In this document: piece after piece, positions 45,155 through 53,931 of the stretch | Layout of the letters: the number at the start of each line of letters is the position of its first letter | How positions within the stretch are numbered: the stretch's first letter is position 1 | Origin: Dysgonomonas sp. 521 | GTDB lineage: Bacteria; Bacteroidota; Bacteroidia; Bacteroidales; Dysgonomonadaceae | Length of the DNA: 58,478 nt | Assembly (NCBI RefSeq): GCF_010501055.1 | Contig: NZ_QVMO01000016.1 | Span: 8,948 to 67,425, forward strand | Direction: 5' to 3' | Notes under the pieces: generated by a model | The model's database searches: none | What the model saw: the letters and a program-made list of their open reading frames with translations, nothing else | Told to the model about the DNA's origin: nothing | Translations under genes and position numbers: made by a program

Positions 45155-45925
45155 TTATCTTTGCATTTCGCGCAGCTTGATCTTAGTCAGCACCTGCTTT
45201 GTATTCAGAGGGAAGTCTGCATCCATCATCCATGCGTAGAAACTCGGTTCTTTTTTCAGGACTTCGGCTACCGGCTTGCCTTTGTGTTTGCCAAAGTTGA
45301 ATATCTCAATGCCGTTCTCATCCTTGATGATACGCCCTGCCAAGTCTACATTATTGTTGAAGAACGAAAACTCGGACGCGAGTTTCTCCATGTCATTTTC
45401 CAGGTCAGGATACTTATCCAGCTGTGCTTTCAGCACTTCATACGTAGCCAGCGTATCGGCTTCGGCAGAGTGGGCATTGTCTAAATCCTTGTCGCAATAG
45501 AATTTGTAAGCCGCTTCCAGCGTGCGCTGTTCTTTTTTATGGAAAATGATCTGTACATCTATCATCTTACGCTTACTGAAATCTATATCGACATCCGCGC
45601 GAAGGAACTCTTCTGCCAGCAAAGGTATATCGAAACGGCTCGAATTGAATCCTGCAAGGTCGCATCCTTCCATCTGGTCTGCCAGCGATCTGGCTATCTG
45701 CTTAAATGTAGGGCAGTCCTTTACATCCTCATCCGATATTCCGTGTATAGCCGTGGAACTCGCAGGAATGGGCATTTCGGGATTGATACGCCTGGTCTTT
45801 ACTTCTTCCTTTCCATTGGGGTATACTTTCAGGTAAGATAACTCAACAATACGGTCTTTTACCGTATCCGTACCTGTTGTCTCCAGGTCGAAGAATATAA
45901 GCGGGTTTTTCAGGTTTAATTCCAT
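45155..45925 (-). CDS. DnaQ-like 3'-5' exonuclease (DEDDh) with ExoX-like C-terminal domain
   Basis: This 256-residue protein has the DEDDh exonuclease core: FFDLETTGTD (about 10-19, first Asp and Glu), FNSSRFDIPLLAEEF (Asp) and NAHSAEADTLATYEVL (His and last Asp). A C-terminal module (about 205-256, FNFGKHKGKPVAEVLKKEP) matches that of exodeoxyribonuclease X-like proteins. The family trims or proofreads DNA 3' ends. The frame is open to a GTG at 45952, but that overlaps the dnaN terminator, so ATG 45925 is chosen. It lies downstream of dnaN. Confidence 0.9.
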   Translation of the reverse strand: MELNLKNPLIFFDLETTGTDTVKDRIVELSYLKVYPNGKEEVKTRRINPEMPIPASSTAIHGISDEDVKDCPTFKQIARSLADQMEGCDLAGFNSSRFDIPLLAEEFLRADVDIDFSKRKMIDVQIIFHKKEQRTLEAAYKFYCDKDLDNAHSAEADTLATYEVLKAQLDKYPDLENDMEKLASEFSFFNNNVDLAGRIIKDENGIEIFNFGKHKGKPVAEVLKKEPSFYAWMMDADFPLNTKQVLTKIKLREMQR

Positions 45926-45937
45926 AAGCGTTCTACG

Positions 45938-45978
45938 AAAAAACTTTACCACTCCTCCCGGCCGGAAGAGTGATAAAG
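45938..45978 (-). terminator. rho-independent terminator of dnaN
   Basis: On the minus strand CTTTATCACTCTTCC (45978-45964) pairs with GGAGGAGTGGTAAAG (45958-45944), with a few wobble or mismatched pairs, followed by six T residues (45943-45938). Confidence 0.85.
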
Positions 45979-46019
45979 CCTGTTTTCTATTTTTTGTATA
46001 CTACTATAATATTCGTTTT

Positions 46020-47144
46020 TTAATCGTTGAGCATCATTGGCATAAGCAACATCAACAGATCTTCGTTCTCATCATTATCCACAGGGATAATAAGCCCTGC
46101 ACGCGAAGGGTCGGATAGTTCCAAAGATATATCCGAAGATGGTATATTATTCAGAATATCGATAAGGAAGCTTGATTTGAAACCTATATTCATCGGCGTG
46201 CCTGTATATTCGCAAGTGATCGTTTCTTCGGCAGCAGTAGAGAAATCTATATCCTGAGCCGAAACTACAATATCCTTATCGGAGAGTTGCAGACGAATCA
46301 GGTTGCTTGCCTGATTGGAGAATACCGATACACGTTTCAACGCGTTAAGGAATGACAAGCGGTCCAATATCACTTTATTGGTATTGTTTTGAGGGATTAC
46401 CGAATTATAATTCGGATAACGGCCTTCAATAAAACGGCATGTCATCGTATAACTCGACATCTTTATATATGCGTTATTCTCATCGAATTTGATTTCCACT
46501 GTTTCCGATTCTTTCGGCAATATGGCACGAAGAAGGTTGGCCGGTTTCTTTGGCAAAATAAATGAAGCGCGTTCGGCTCCTTTTGCTGACAATGTCTTGC
46601 AGCGAACCAGCTTGTGCCCATCGGACGCTACAAACGTAAGGTCGTCTGCCGTAATATCAAAGTAAACACCATTCATCACAGGGCGAAGCTCATCGTCGGC
46701 ACTGGCAAACAGTGTGCGGTTGATACCCGAAAACAATACCTGAGGCTCTATAGTCAGGCTAACGGCCGTATCTTTCAAGTCCTTTGGCTGTGGATAGTCG
46801 TCGCCACTCTGCCCGATAAAGTTATACTTACCGTTGTGAAAATAGATAAATGTTTCGAGATTATCACTGTTTATCTCAAATGTAAGCGGCTGCTCGGGAA
46901 GTTCTTTCAACGGGTCGAGCAGGTTCTTGGCATTGACGGCTAATTTGCCGTTGCCATCTGCTTCGTTCACCTCAAGTGAGGTAACCAGACGGGTCTCAGA
47001 ATCGGCAGCAGTAAGGGAAAGCTTAGAGCCTTCGAGTTCTAATAAGAAACAGTCCAAGATAGGTAATGTATTCTTTGAATTGATTACCTTGCTTATCGCT
47101 TGCAAGTGGCTCAACAGTGCTGTGCTGGAAACAACAAATCTCAT
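46020..47144 (-). CDS. dnaN: DNA polymerase III subunit beta (sliding clamp)
   Basis: This 374-residue protein is the ring-shaped processivity clamp. Three repeated clamp domains of about 120 residues are visible, with landmarks LPILDCFLLE (27-36), FASADDELRPVMNGVYFDI (a block at about 145-163) and the C-terminal LLMLLMPMML, where MPMML is the usual C-terminal tail with the peptide-binding cleft. dnaN is not next to dnaA here, as is common in Bacteroidota. A -7-like TATATTTG lies at 47284-47291, giving a leader of about 135 bases if used. Confidence 0.96.
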   Translation of the reverse strand: MRFVVSSTALLSHLQAISKVINSKNTLPILDCFLLELEGSKLSLTAADSETRLVTSLEVNEADGNGKLAVNAKNLLDPLKELPEQPLTFEINSDNLETFIYFHNGKYNFIGQSGDDYPQPKDLKDTAVSLTIEPQVLFSGINRTLFASADDELRPVMNGVYFDITADDLTFVASDGHKLVRCKTLSAKGAERASFILPKKPANLLRAILPKESETVEIKFDENNAYIKMSSYTMTCRFIEGRYPNYNSVIPQNNTNKVILDRLSFLNALKRVSVFSNQASNLIRLQLSDKDIVVSAQDIDFSTAAEETITCEYTGTPMNIGFKSSFLIDILNNIPSSDISLELSDPSRAGLIIPVDNDENEDLLMLLMPMMLND

Positions 47145-47608
47145 ATTTTCAGTATGTTTTTAAGTTTTATTTTTCTAATAATATTAAGGTTACAGACCTA
47201 TTTATAATCCACCCAAGTATAACAGTTACTGCTTGTTATAACTAAAGAACGGGACATTAAATTCCATCCGTTACTTAATAGAGCAAATATAGTTATTTTT
47301 TCATTAGGTCTATAATCTTTCCATTGCTATAATGATGAGAAAAACGAATTATTAAAGATCACGTGTAAGCTGCTCTTTTTAACTAAAAAGTGACAAAAGT
47401 GACAAAGGTGACACTTTTTTTATTGTTTTTATGTGTTACTTTTTACTCACTGTTTACAGCTTATTTCCCTGTAATAGATAAATATTTAGAAAAATGATGA
47501 CGTTATTCGATACGATGTAATCATGCAATAGCGAGGGGTTGGGAAATGGCTTAAAAAGCCCGACTTTCATAACCGCAGGCGAGCGAAGCCCGGTTTGTAG
47601 TTATAAGG

Positions 47609-47700
47609 TTAAGAAACTGTTAAAGTTTATACGAATTTTTTATTATATCTTTTTATTTGTTCATTTTTAGGCTGTTTTCAAAGTCCGCGAAGAGGGCTAA
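47609..47700. repeat. family A repeat, copy 3 (partial)
   Basis: The end TTAAGAAACTGTTAAAGTTT (47609-47628) matches the complement of 133-152, and GTTCATTTTTAGGCTGTTTTC-like sequence (47659 onward) matches 11-31. The opposite end is not found; the palindrome at 47708 follows directly. Confidence 0.45.
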
Positions 47701-47707
47701 TACAAGT

Positions 47708-47846
47708 AACCACGGGTAAAACCCGTGGGAAAAGCAGAAAGGAAGATTCCGTCTCCGTAGGAGGCGAATGGTATTGATCTTTGCCATTTGCCTCCTACGG
47801 AGACATATTTTTTTAGTCAGCCTCTGCCACGGGTTTCACCCGTGGT
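47708..47846. repeat. nested palindromic repeat
   Basis: Outer units CCACGGGTAAAACCCGTGG (47710-47728) and CCACGGGTTTCACCCGTGG (47827-47845) are each hairpins, and between them GTCTCCGTAGGAGGC (47751-47765) pairs perfectly with GCCTCCTACGGAGAC (47790-47804). It resembles REP/BIME elements. Confidence 0.7.
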
Positions 47847-47977
47847 TTTCCACCTCCAGTCCCTTCGGGACAATAAACCGCTGCATTTTTTAACCCTTGA
47901 TCTGCATTAATCATAAATATGGCATCCGTAGGGGGCAGGCTTGACCCGTAATCATCTCATAATCCAGACTGATTTCT

Positions 47978-48012
47978 TGAGGGATTCCGTATCAGGCACG
48001 GAATGACAGGCT
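47978..48012. repeat. family E palindromic repeat, copy 1
   Basis: ATTCCGT and ACGGAAT arms around a 7-base loop within TGAGGGATTCCGTATCAGGC (47978-47997); a related copy is at 55592-55626. It lies about 50 bp before the icd stop (convergent orientation to nothing), so it may also act as a 3' hairpin. Confidence 0.5.
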
Positions 48013-48060
48013 TTTGCCCTGCTACACTCTCCTAAATATATCACTATTTTTTATTAACAG

Positions 48061-49287
48061 TTACACACCCAATTTCGCTTTCAGTCCTTTCGCTATTTCA
48101 TCCAGGAAGTCCTCGGTGTTCAGGTAGTCGCCACGGTGTGTTGTTCCTCCATGAATAAGCAAGGCAAGGTCTTTTGTCATCTTATCTTTCTCCACGGTTT
48201 CTATGCAGACTTCTTCCAATGTACGGGAGAAATTTACCAAAGCCCAGTTTTCATCCAGTTTCCCCCTGTGGGCAAGACCCCGTGTCCATGCAAAAATGGA
48301 AGCGATAGGATTTGTAGATGTCTCTTTACCCTGCTGGTGCTGGCGGTAGTGGCGCGTCACTGTCCCGTGGGCAGCCTCTGCTTCCATTATCTTGCCATCA
48401 GGTGTAAGCAGAACGGATGTCATAAGCCCCAGCGAGCCGAATCCCTGAGCGACCGTATCGGACTGCACATCGCCATCGTAATTCTTACAAGCCCATACAA
48501 AGCCCCCACTCCACTTCAGCGCCGCCGCCACCATATCGTCTATCAGGCGGTGCTCGTAAGTGAGTCCGGCTTTCTCATAAGCCTCCTTATACTCTTTCTC
48601 GTACACTTCCTCGAAGATATCCTTAAACCGTCCGTCGTAAGCTTTGAGTATCGTATTCTTTGTAGAAAGATAAAGCGGGTATTTCTTTTGTAATGCGAGC
48701 CTGAAACAGGAATGCGCAAATCCATATATAGATTCATCCGTATTATACATAGCCATGGCAACACCGTCGCCATCGTAGTCATATACGGTCTGAGTCTGTG
48801 GTTCCCCGCCTTCGGGAGTAAAGGTTATCGTCAGTTTTCCTTTTCCCTTCGTTACAAAATCTGTAGCCTTATACTGGTCGGCATGGGCATGGCGCCCAAT
48901 GATGATAGGCTGCGTCCATGTGGTTACCAGCCGGGGTATATTGCTGATGATAATAGGCTCGCGGAATACGGTGCCACCCAGTATATTACGGATAGTCCCA
49001 TTCGGCGATTTCCACATCTTTTTCAGCCCGAACTCCTTCACGCGCGCCTCATCGGGTGTGATGGTAGCGCACTTCACCGCTACCTGATATTTTTTTGTAG
49101 CCTCGGCGCTGTCTATCGTTACCTGATCGTTGGTCGCATCACGGTTTTGTATGCTCAGGTCGAAGTATTTTAATTCCACATCTACGTATGGAAGAATGAG
49201 TTTATCTTTGATATACTGCCATATAATACGGGTCATTTCGTCGCCATCCATTTCCACAACGGGATTCGCTACTTTTATCTTTTCCAT
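48061..49287 (-). CDS. icd: NADP-dependent isocitrate dehydrogenase
   Basis: This 408-residue enzyme oxidatively decarboxylates isocitrate to 2-oxoglutarate, producing NADPH. It belongs to the eukaryotic-like IDH subfamily, shown by [14 protein letters not shown] (12-25), [19 protein letters not shown] (a block at about 94-112, substrate Ser and Arg), [20 protein letters not shown] (about 269-288, metal Asp) and [17 protein letters not shown] (about 306-322, NADP site). Length matches the family. It is downstream of the alpha/beta hydrolase on the same strand with a 100-bp gap holding a CCCCTCC/GGAGGGG hairpin. Confidence 0.96.
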   Translation of the reverse strand: MEKIKVANPVVEMDGDEMTRIIWQYIKDKLILPYVDVELKYFDLSIQNRDATNDQVTIDSAEATKKYQVAVKCATITPDEARVKEFGLKKMWKSPNGTIRNILGGTVFREPIIISNIPRLVTTWTQPIIIGRHAHADQYKATDFVTKGKGKLTITFTPEGGEPQTQTVYDYDGDGVAMAMYNTDESIYGFAHSCFRLALQKKYPLYLSTKNTILKAYDGRFKDIFEEVYEKEYKEAYEKAGLTYEHRLIDDMVAAALKWSGGFVWACKNYDGDVQSDTVAQGFGSLGLMTSVLLTPDGKIMEAEAAHGTVTRHYRQHQQGKETSTNPIASIFAWTRGLAHRGKLDENWALVNFSRTLEEVCIETVEKDKMTKDLALLIHGGTTHRGDYLNTEDFLDEIAKGLKAKLGV

Positions 49288-49387
49288 AATATGTATTTGA
49301 GTTATAAGTTATAAATTATGCGCCCCTCCTAACTTCCCCAAAGGAAAGGGAACGACCCCTCCTCCGGAGGGGTTGGGGAGGCTCTTG

Positions 49388-50272
49388 TTATTTATTATTC
49401 ATATCTTTCAGCCACATTCCGAGCAGGTCGAGCATCTGTGTATGGTACTTAAAATTTTCCCGCATACCCCATCCGTGTTCTCCTTCGGGGAATATATACA
49501 TTGTGGCGGGAACGTTGTTCTTTTTCAGCGCCTCGTAGTAAGCTATGCTGTTGGCCGGTGGCACAGCCCCGTCATCGTCACTCAGCAGCAGAATAGCTGG
49601 CGGCGTGTTGACGTTTACCTGCCTTTCGTTGGAGAAAGTATAGATATCCGCCACCGACGGGTTATCTCCCAGCAGGTTAAACTTAGAACCTCCATGCGTG
49701 GCTGTCTCCATTGTTATCACAGGATAAAATAGGATCGAAAAATCGGGACGGGTATTCACTCCCGACAGGGCATAATGGGTTGACGCAGTTGCGGCAAGAT
49801 GCCCTCCGGCCGAGAATCCGGCAATCCCTACTTTATCTGTTTTGATATTGTATTCCGCTGCATGTGTACGCACATAACGGATGGCCTGCCAGGCATCATC
49901 CAACGGCACTTCCTTATGCTTATTCGGCATACGGTATTTCAGTATAAAGGCCGAAACACCCTGCTTGTTGAGCCATTGGGCAAACTGTGTCCCTTCATGT
50001 TCGAATGCCAGCCCGGCATATCCGCCTCCGGGGCAGATTACCACTGCCATCCCTGTATTATTCGCCTTATCCGCGGGATAGAGATATAGTTCGGGTACGG
50101 ATACGTTTGTAAACCATCCTCCATCCTTTTCATACTTTTCCGGCTCGATAAGTTCGTTACTTGCCGGAGGATTCCCCTCCCACAGCTTTATTATTTTCTG
50201 TGCATTCATATTTGCAGACAAGAACAGGGACAAGATACCCCCTAATATTAAGATTCTTTTTTGATTAGACAT
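49388..50272 (-). CDS. exported alpha/beta hydrolase (esterase-like)
   Basis: This 294-residue protein has a signal peptide (about 1-24, ending MNAQ) and an alpha/beta-hydrolase fold with oxyanion motif CPGGGYAG (80-87), nucleophile elbow GFSAGGHLA (152-160, Ser154), a late Asp in LLLSDDDGAVPP and the catalytic His in GEHGWG. Relatives include acetyl esterases acting on acetylated glycans. An earlier TTG at 50305 coincides with the -7 box, so ATG 50272 is chosen. It is divergent from trpS. The natural ester is unknown. Confidence 0.88.
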   Translation of the reverse strand: MSNQKRILILGGILSLFLSANMNAQKIIKLWEGNPPASNELIEPEKYEKDGGWFTNVSVPELYLYPADKANNTGMAVVICPGGGYAGLAFEHEGTQFAQWLNKQGVSAFILKYRMPNKHKEVPLDDAWQAIRYVRTHAAEYNIKTDKVGIAGFSAGGHLAATASTHYALSGVNTRPDFSILFYPVITMETATHGGSKFNLLGDNPSVADIYTFSNERQVNVNTPPAILLLSDDDGAVPPANSIAYYEALKKNNVPATMYIFPEGEHGWGMRENFKYHTQMLDLLGMWLKDMNNK

Positions 50273-50302
50273 ATACCTTTTGATTATTAGATCGACATTT
50301 TT

Positions 50303-50333
50303 CAAAGATAAAAAAATTAGGGTTCAAATCAAA
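50303..50333 (-). promoter_or_regulatory. promoter of the alpha/beta hydrolase gene
   Basis: On the minus strand -7 TATCTTTG (50310-50303) and -33 TTTG (50333-50330) are 19 bp apart. Confidence 0.6.
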
Positions 50334-50377
50334 GACACAATAAGAAAGATATATCAATTCTTTTGCAGATTTTTGAC

Positions 50378-50385
50378 TATCTTTG
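50378..50385 (+). promoter_or_regulatory. trpS -7 box
   Basis: TATCTTTG matches TAnnTTTG 25 bp upstream of ATG 50411. A TTTTG (50361-50365) is only 12 bp away, so the -33 element is unclear. Confidence 0.5.
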
Positions 50386-50410
50386 TGCCTTTAAAAAAAG
50401 AAATTATAAT

Positions 50411-51400
50411 ATGGAAACAGTATTAAGTGGTATCCGGTCGACCGGAAAGCTACACTTAGGAAATTACTTCGGCGCTTTGAGAAATTTCACAAGAATGCAA
50501 AATGAAAACAAATGTTTCTTTTTCATCGCCGACTATCATTCGTTAACAACGCATCCCGATCCGAAAATACTGCACGGCAACGTAAAAAACGTATTGACTG
50601 AATATCTGGCAGCAGGGATCGATCCCGAAATATCAACTATATATATACAGAGTGATGTGCCCGAGGTATGTGAATTATACCTTCTGCTGAACATGCACGC
50701 ATATATGGGAGAGTTGGCCAAAACTGTTTCGTTCAAAGAAAAAGCAAGGAAAAACCCCGATAATGTAAACGCCGGGCTACTGACATACCCTACCCTGATG
50801 GCTGCCGATATACTGATGCACAATGCCGACAAAGTGCCGGTAGGCAAAGATCAGGAGCAACATCTGGAAATGACACGTAAATTCGCCCGCCGCTTCAACA
50901 ACATGTACGGCGTGGAATACTTCAAAGAACCTGTCGCCTACAACTTCGGGCATGAGCTGATCAAGATACCCGGACTAGACGGCAGCGGCAAAATGGGCAA
51001 ATCGGAAGGGAACTGTATCTATCTGGATGAAGACCCGAAGAGCATAGAAAAGAAAGTAAAACGAGCCCTGACAGATGAAGGGCCTAAGGCGCCAAATTCC
51101 GAAAAGCCTGACTATATAGAAAATCTCTTTACCATACTCAAGGCTGTATCGACAGACGAAGTGGTACGACACTACGAAGACAAATGGAACACCTGCGAAA
51201 TGCGGTACGGAGACCTGAAAAAACAGCTGGCTGAGGACATCATCAAAGTTACCGACCCCATACGCGAACGCATCAAAGACATTCAGAACGATGATGCCTA
51301 CCTGCACAAAGTAGTAACCGAGGGCGCAGAGAAAGCACGCGCAAGCGCAAGCAAAACAGTTGCTGAGGTTCGTGAGATAATGGGATTTAAGAAATTCTGA
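50411..51400 (+). CDS. trpS: tryptophan--tRNA ligase
   Basis: This 329-residue class I aminoacyl-tRNA synthetase charges tRNA-Trp. It has the HIGH-equivalent KLHLGNYFG (13-21) following GIRSTG, the PVGKDQEQHLEMTR segment typical of TrpS (about 141-154) and the KMSKS-equivalent GKMGKSEGN. Length is normal. The frame opens earlier at a TTG (50363), but the promoter and conserved METVLSGIRSTG start support ATG 50411. A terminator follows the stop codon. Confidence 0.97.
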   Translation: METVLSGIRSTGKLHLGNYFGALRNFTRMQNENKCFFFIADYHSLTTHPDPKILHGNVKNVLTEYLAAGIDPEISTIYIQSDVPEVCELYLLLNMHAYMGELAKTVSFKEKARKNPDNVNAGLLTYPTLMAADILMHNADKVPVGKDQEQHLEMTRKFARRFNNMYGVEYFKEPVAYNFGHELIKIPGLDGSGKMGKSEGNCIYLDEDPKSIEKKVKRALTDEGPKAPNSEKPDYIENLFTILKAVSTDEVVRHYEDKWNTCEMRYGDLKKQLAEDIIKVTDPIRERIKDIQNDDAYLHKVVTEGAEKARASASKTVAEVREIMGFKKF

Positions 51401-51423
51401 GTTTTTCAAGAAATAAATAATTC

Positions 51424-51457
51424 AAGTCTGAATAAAATTCTTATTCAGACTTTTTTA
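51424..51457 (+). terminator. rho-independent terminator of trpS
   Basis: AAGTCTGAATAA (51424-51435) and TTATTCAGACTT (51441-51452) form a perfect 12-bp stem with a 5-base loop, then a T-run. Confidence 0.93.
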
Positions 51458-51574
51458 TTTTATTCCCCTGATATTTCCTTTTTCGAATAACTATTTCTAC
51501 TAATATTTTCATTAAGTTTGTATATTTCAAATTGAAATTATTTTTTAATTAAAGACCCATTATAACTCTCCATT

Positions 51575-52924
51575 ATGGATAACAACGAAAAATACAACTT
51601 ACTTGCCGAAGGCGAAACAGGACTAGCTTCCTCTATGGGAATATTTCCGAAGAACAAGAATTTCAAATTCGATGCTGCACAAATAGAGAAATCCCTTGCA
51701 CAAAACACAGACTTCGAACTAAAATCGTTCAACGAAGTCGAAGTAGATATCGAATACTCTATTATGAGCTTCCATGCCGAAATAGAATATAAAGAAACTA
51801 TCTTCAATGTCGACCTGTATGTTTCCGATTCTAAAAATATAAACCTCAACGACTTCGGTTTTGCAAACGCTATCGATGAGGAATCTTTACAGATAGCTGC
51901 AAAACAGGATTATTTTCTGGATACATCCATGTATTTCGAATTAGATTCTCTCAGTTCGTTCCACCTGCAACTGAAAATTATGAACGCGATAGTACCAAAC
52001 GCCAGTCTGGTTGTAGACTTCATGTCATACAGGCTGCTATCCGCAAAATGGCTGCGCATGACTGCGGCATCATCCATTCCTCCTTCTCCTGATTACCTGT
52101 ATACATTGCACTGTGTATACGATGAGGAAGGCAGAAACGGAGACCGCCGCTACTGGTTCCATACCCACGGACTGAATCGCTGCGGATCGGTAGAATTGGA
52201 ACTATTGAACTTTGGCCAGGGAGCCGAGCAGATGAATACCCTGATAAACATGACTGTGAAAAAATTCCTTTCGGACCCAGCAAAGGAGCGTGAAAAGTTT
52301 ACTATCGGTTATGACGGCATGGGTATCAACCTCTGCTGGCTAAGATGGGAAGAAGCGCTGAAAGACCTGCCGAAAAATATTCTGGGCGGAGCCTCAGACC
52401 GTGACGAAGCAGACAATGTACATGCCGAACCTTCAGGCATCCTATTTGCCGTAGAAGACGGGAATATGGTCTCTCCTGAAATTTATGCCCCTACCCTTGC
52501 CGAAAACCCAATCTATTATATAACAACTGAAGAAACGAACCGGATGAGCGCCTTGGCTAAAGAACGGTTTGCCTCATTTGAAAAAATCTTTACCAGAGAA
52601 TATAAAAGACCTGAGAGGAAATCGTTTCTCAAGAACCTGTTTAACACAAGGGACGAAGAACAACTGGGCTGGACATTTTTAGTAAAACTCGGACTGCTAG
52701 TGGATGACCCCGAAACGGAGAGTGAAAAAGAACACCTATGGTATGATGTAATAAGCATAGAAAACGACAAGATTGAGGGCAAGCTGCTGAACCAGCCGTA
52801 CTGGATTTCGGGACTAAATGAGGGGGATATCAACACATACCCGATAGAGGTACTGACCGACTGGATTATATACTCTCCGGACAATACATTCACTCCCGAT
52901 TCGATATATCAACTAGAAGGTTAA
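51575..52924 (+). CDS. DUF4026 protein with C-terminal DUF2314-like domain
   Basis: This 449-residue cytoplasmic protein has no signal or transmembrane segment. The N-terminal and central part (about 1-330) matches what I recall as DUF4026 (MGIFPKNKNF near 21-30; YWFHTHGLNRCG near 193-204). The C-terminus (about 385-445) resembles DUF2314: EHLWYDVISIENDKIEGKLL (385-404), WISGLNEGD, EVLTDWIIYSPDN. Function unknown; such proteins are often scattered, single genes. It is bounded by the trpS terminator and a repeat end before the glycosyltransferase gene. Confidence 0.8.
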   Translation: MDNNEKYNLLAEGETGLASSMGIFPKNKNFKFDAAQIEKSLAQNTDFELKSFNEVEVDIEYSIMSFHAEIEYKETIFNVDLYVSDSKNINLNDFGFANAIDEESLQIAAKQDYFLDTSMYFELDSLSSFHLQLKIMNAIVPNASLVVDFMSYRLLSAKWLRMTAASSIPPSPDYLYTLHCVYDEEGRNGDRRYWFHTHGLNRCGSVELELLNFGQGAEQMNTLINMTVKKFLSDPAKEREKFTIGYDGMGINLCWLRWEEALKDLPKNILGGASDRDEADNVHAEPSGILFAVEDGNMVSPEIYAPTLAENPIYYITTEETNRMSALAKERFASFEKIFTREYKRPERKSFLKNLFNTRDEEQLGWTFLVKLGLLVDDPETESEKEHLWYDVISIENDKIEGKLLNQPYWISGLNEGDINTYPIEVLTDWIIYSPDNTFTPDSIYQLEG

Positions 52925-52933
52925 GGCCGTAGA

Positions 52934-52987
52934 CCATCTAAAAATAGCTATGTGAAAAGTTGCTATAAAATTTAAACAAGTTCTTAA
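52934..52987. repeat. family A repeat, solo end (copy 4)
   Basis: CCATCTAAAAATAGCTAT and GCTATAAAATTTAAACAAG (52962-52980) match, base for base over most of their length, the complement of the left end of the element at 17990-18050. The other end is missing. The element stops 2 bp before the start codon of the next gene. Confidence 0.6.
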
Positions 52988-52989
52988 AT

Positions 52990-53931
52990 ATGCAAACACT
53001 TTCCGTCATTGTCCCCTGCTATAACGAAGAGGCCGTTATACAGGAATTTTATAACAGGACAAAGCATGTTCTGACCTCATTGAAAGATGTGGATGGATAC
53101 ATTATTTTTATTAATGATGGGAGTAAAGACAACACAAAGTATATACTCAACCTGATCGCCTCCAGGGATGAGAAAGTAAAAGTTCTCCATTTCTCCCGCA
53201 ACTTCGGGCACCAGCCGGCTGTTACGGCAGGAATGAATAACTGCACAACGGATATGGCCGTTATCATCGATGCCGACCTGCAAGATCCGCCCGAACTGAT
53301 TCCCGATCTGATAGATACCCACCGGAAAGAAGAAGCCAGCGTGGTATTCTGTGTAAGGAAGAAAAGAGAAGGGGAAACATTCTTCAAGAAGCTAACGGCT
53401 AAACTCTTCTACAAGACGATGAACAGCCTCTCCGAGGTTGAGTTTCCGCGCGACACCGGAGACTTCAGGCTAGTAGACAGGAAAGCGATAGACGCCTTTA
53501 ACGCACTGAAAGAAAAAGGGAAATATATAAGAGGACTGATCAGCTGGATAGGATTTAAGCAAGTACCGTTCTACTACAACAGGGATGCCCGTTTTGCAGG
53601 GGAGACTAAATACCCGCTAAAAAAAATGCTGACTTTTGCAAAGACGGCCTTGCTCTACTTCTCCAAAAAACCGCTGATGCTGTCGGTAAGTTTAGGCAGC
53701 CTCGCTTTTTTTATAGGCATCGTATACGCGCTGTGGGTATGGCTGGGCCATCTGTTCGGATTTACCAACGTAATTACAGGCTGGTCTTCCACAGTCATCA
53801 TTATCATCTTCTTCGGAGGTGTGCAATTGATAACAATAGGTGTACTCGGGCAATATATAGGCGTGCTCTTCGATGAAGTAAAGAGCAGGCCTGAATATAT
53901 CATTGATGAGAAAATAAACTTTGAAGAATAA
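52990..53931 (+). CDS. family 2 glycosyltransferase, GtrB/DPM-type polyprenyl-phosphate transferase
   Basis: This 313-residue protein has an N-terminal GT-A domain (about 1-220) with VIVPCYNEEAVI (6-17), FINDGSKDNT (39-48) and the metal motif DADLQDPPELI (about 95-105), and two C-terminal transmembrane helices (about 232-257 and 266-292), ending with the usual LGQYIGVLFDEVKSRPEYI stretch. The family moves a sugar from a nucleotide donor to a polyprenyl phosphate at the inner membrane. Start is 2 bp after a repeat element. It converges on the DUF4834 gene with a shared palindromic terminator. Confidence 0.92.
   Translation: MQTLSVIVPCYNEEAVIQEFYNRTKHVLTSLKDVDGYIIFINDGSKDNTKYILNLIASRDEKVKVLHFSRNFGHQPAVTAGMNNCTTDMAVIIDADLQDPPELIPDLIDTHRKEEASVVFCVRKKREGETFFKKLTAKLFYKTMNSLSEVEFPRDTGDFRLVDRKAIDAFNALKEKGKYIRGLISWIGFKQVPFYYNRDARFAGETKYPLKKMLTFAKTALLYFSKKPLMLSVSLGSLAFFIGIVYALWVWLGHLFGFTNVITGWSSTVIIIIFFGGVQLITIGVLGQYIGVLFDEVKSRPEYIIDEKINFEE

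Larger units (their letters stand above)
47145..48060. other. 916-bp gene-free region rich in repeats
   Basis: No convincing gene is present. In order it holds a possible dnaN -7 box (47284-47291, minus), three GTGAC repeats at 9-bp spacing (47385-47420), a partial family A element (47609-47700), a nested palindrome (47708-47846), a GTCCC/GGGAC hairpin (47859-47872) and a family E hairpin (47978-48012). Confidence 0.6.

Noticed and set aside
47385..47420. Short GTGAC tandem repeats considered as a CRISPR-like array
   Set aside because: Units are 9 bp with no spacers and no cas genes are present; no CRISPR in the window.
50363..50410. Upstream TTG extension of trpS, and similar TTG/GTG extensions of ribD, the first DUF6377 gene, the DUF6089 gene, the first skp, susD, the exonuclease and the alpha/beta hydrolase
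   Set aside because: In each case a following ATG gives the family-typical N-terminus, and several extensions overlap promoter or terminator elements.
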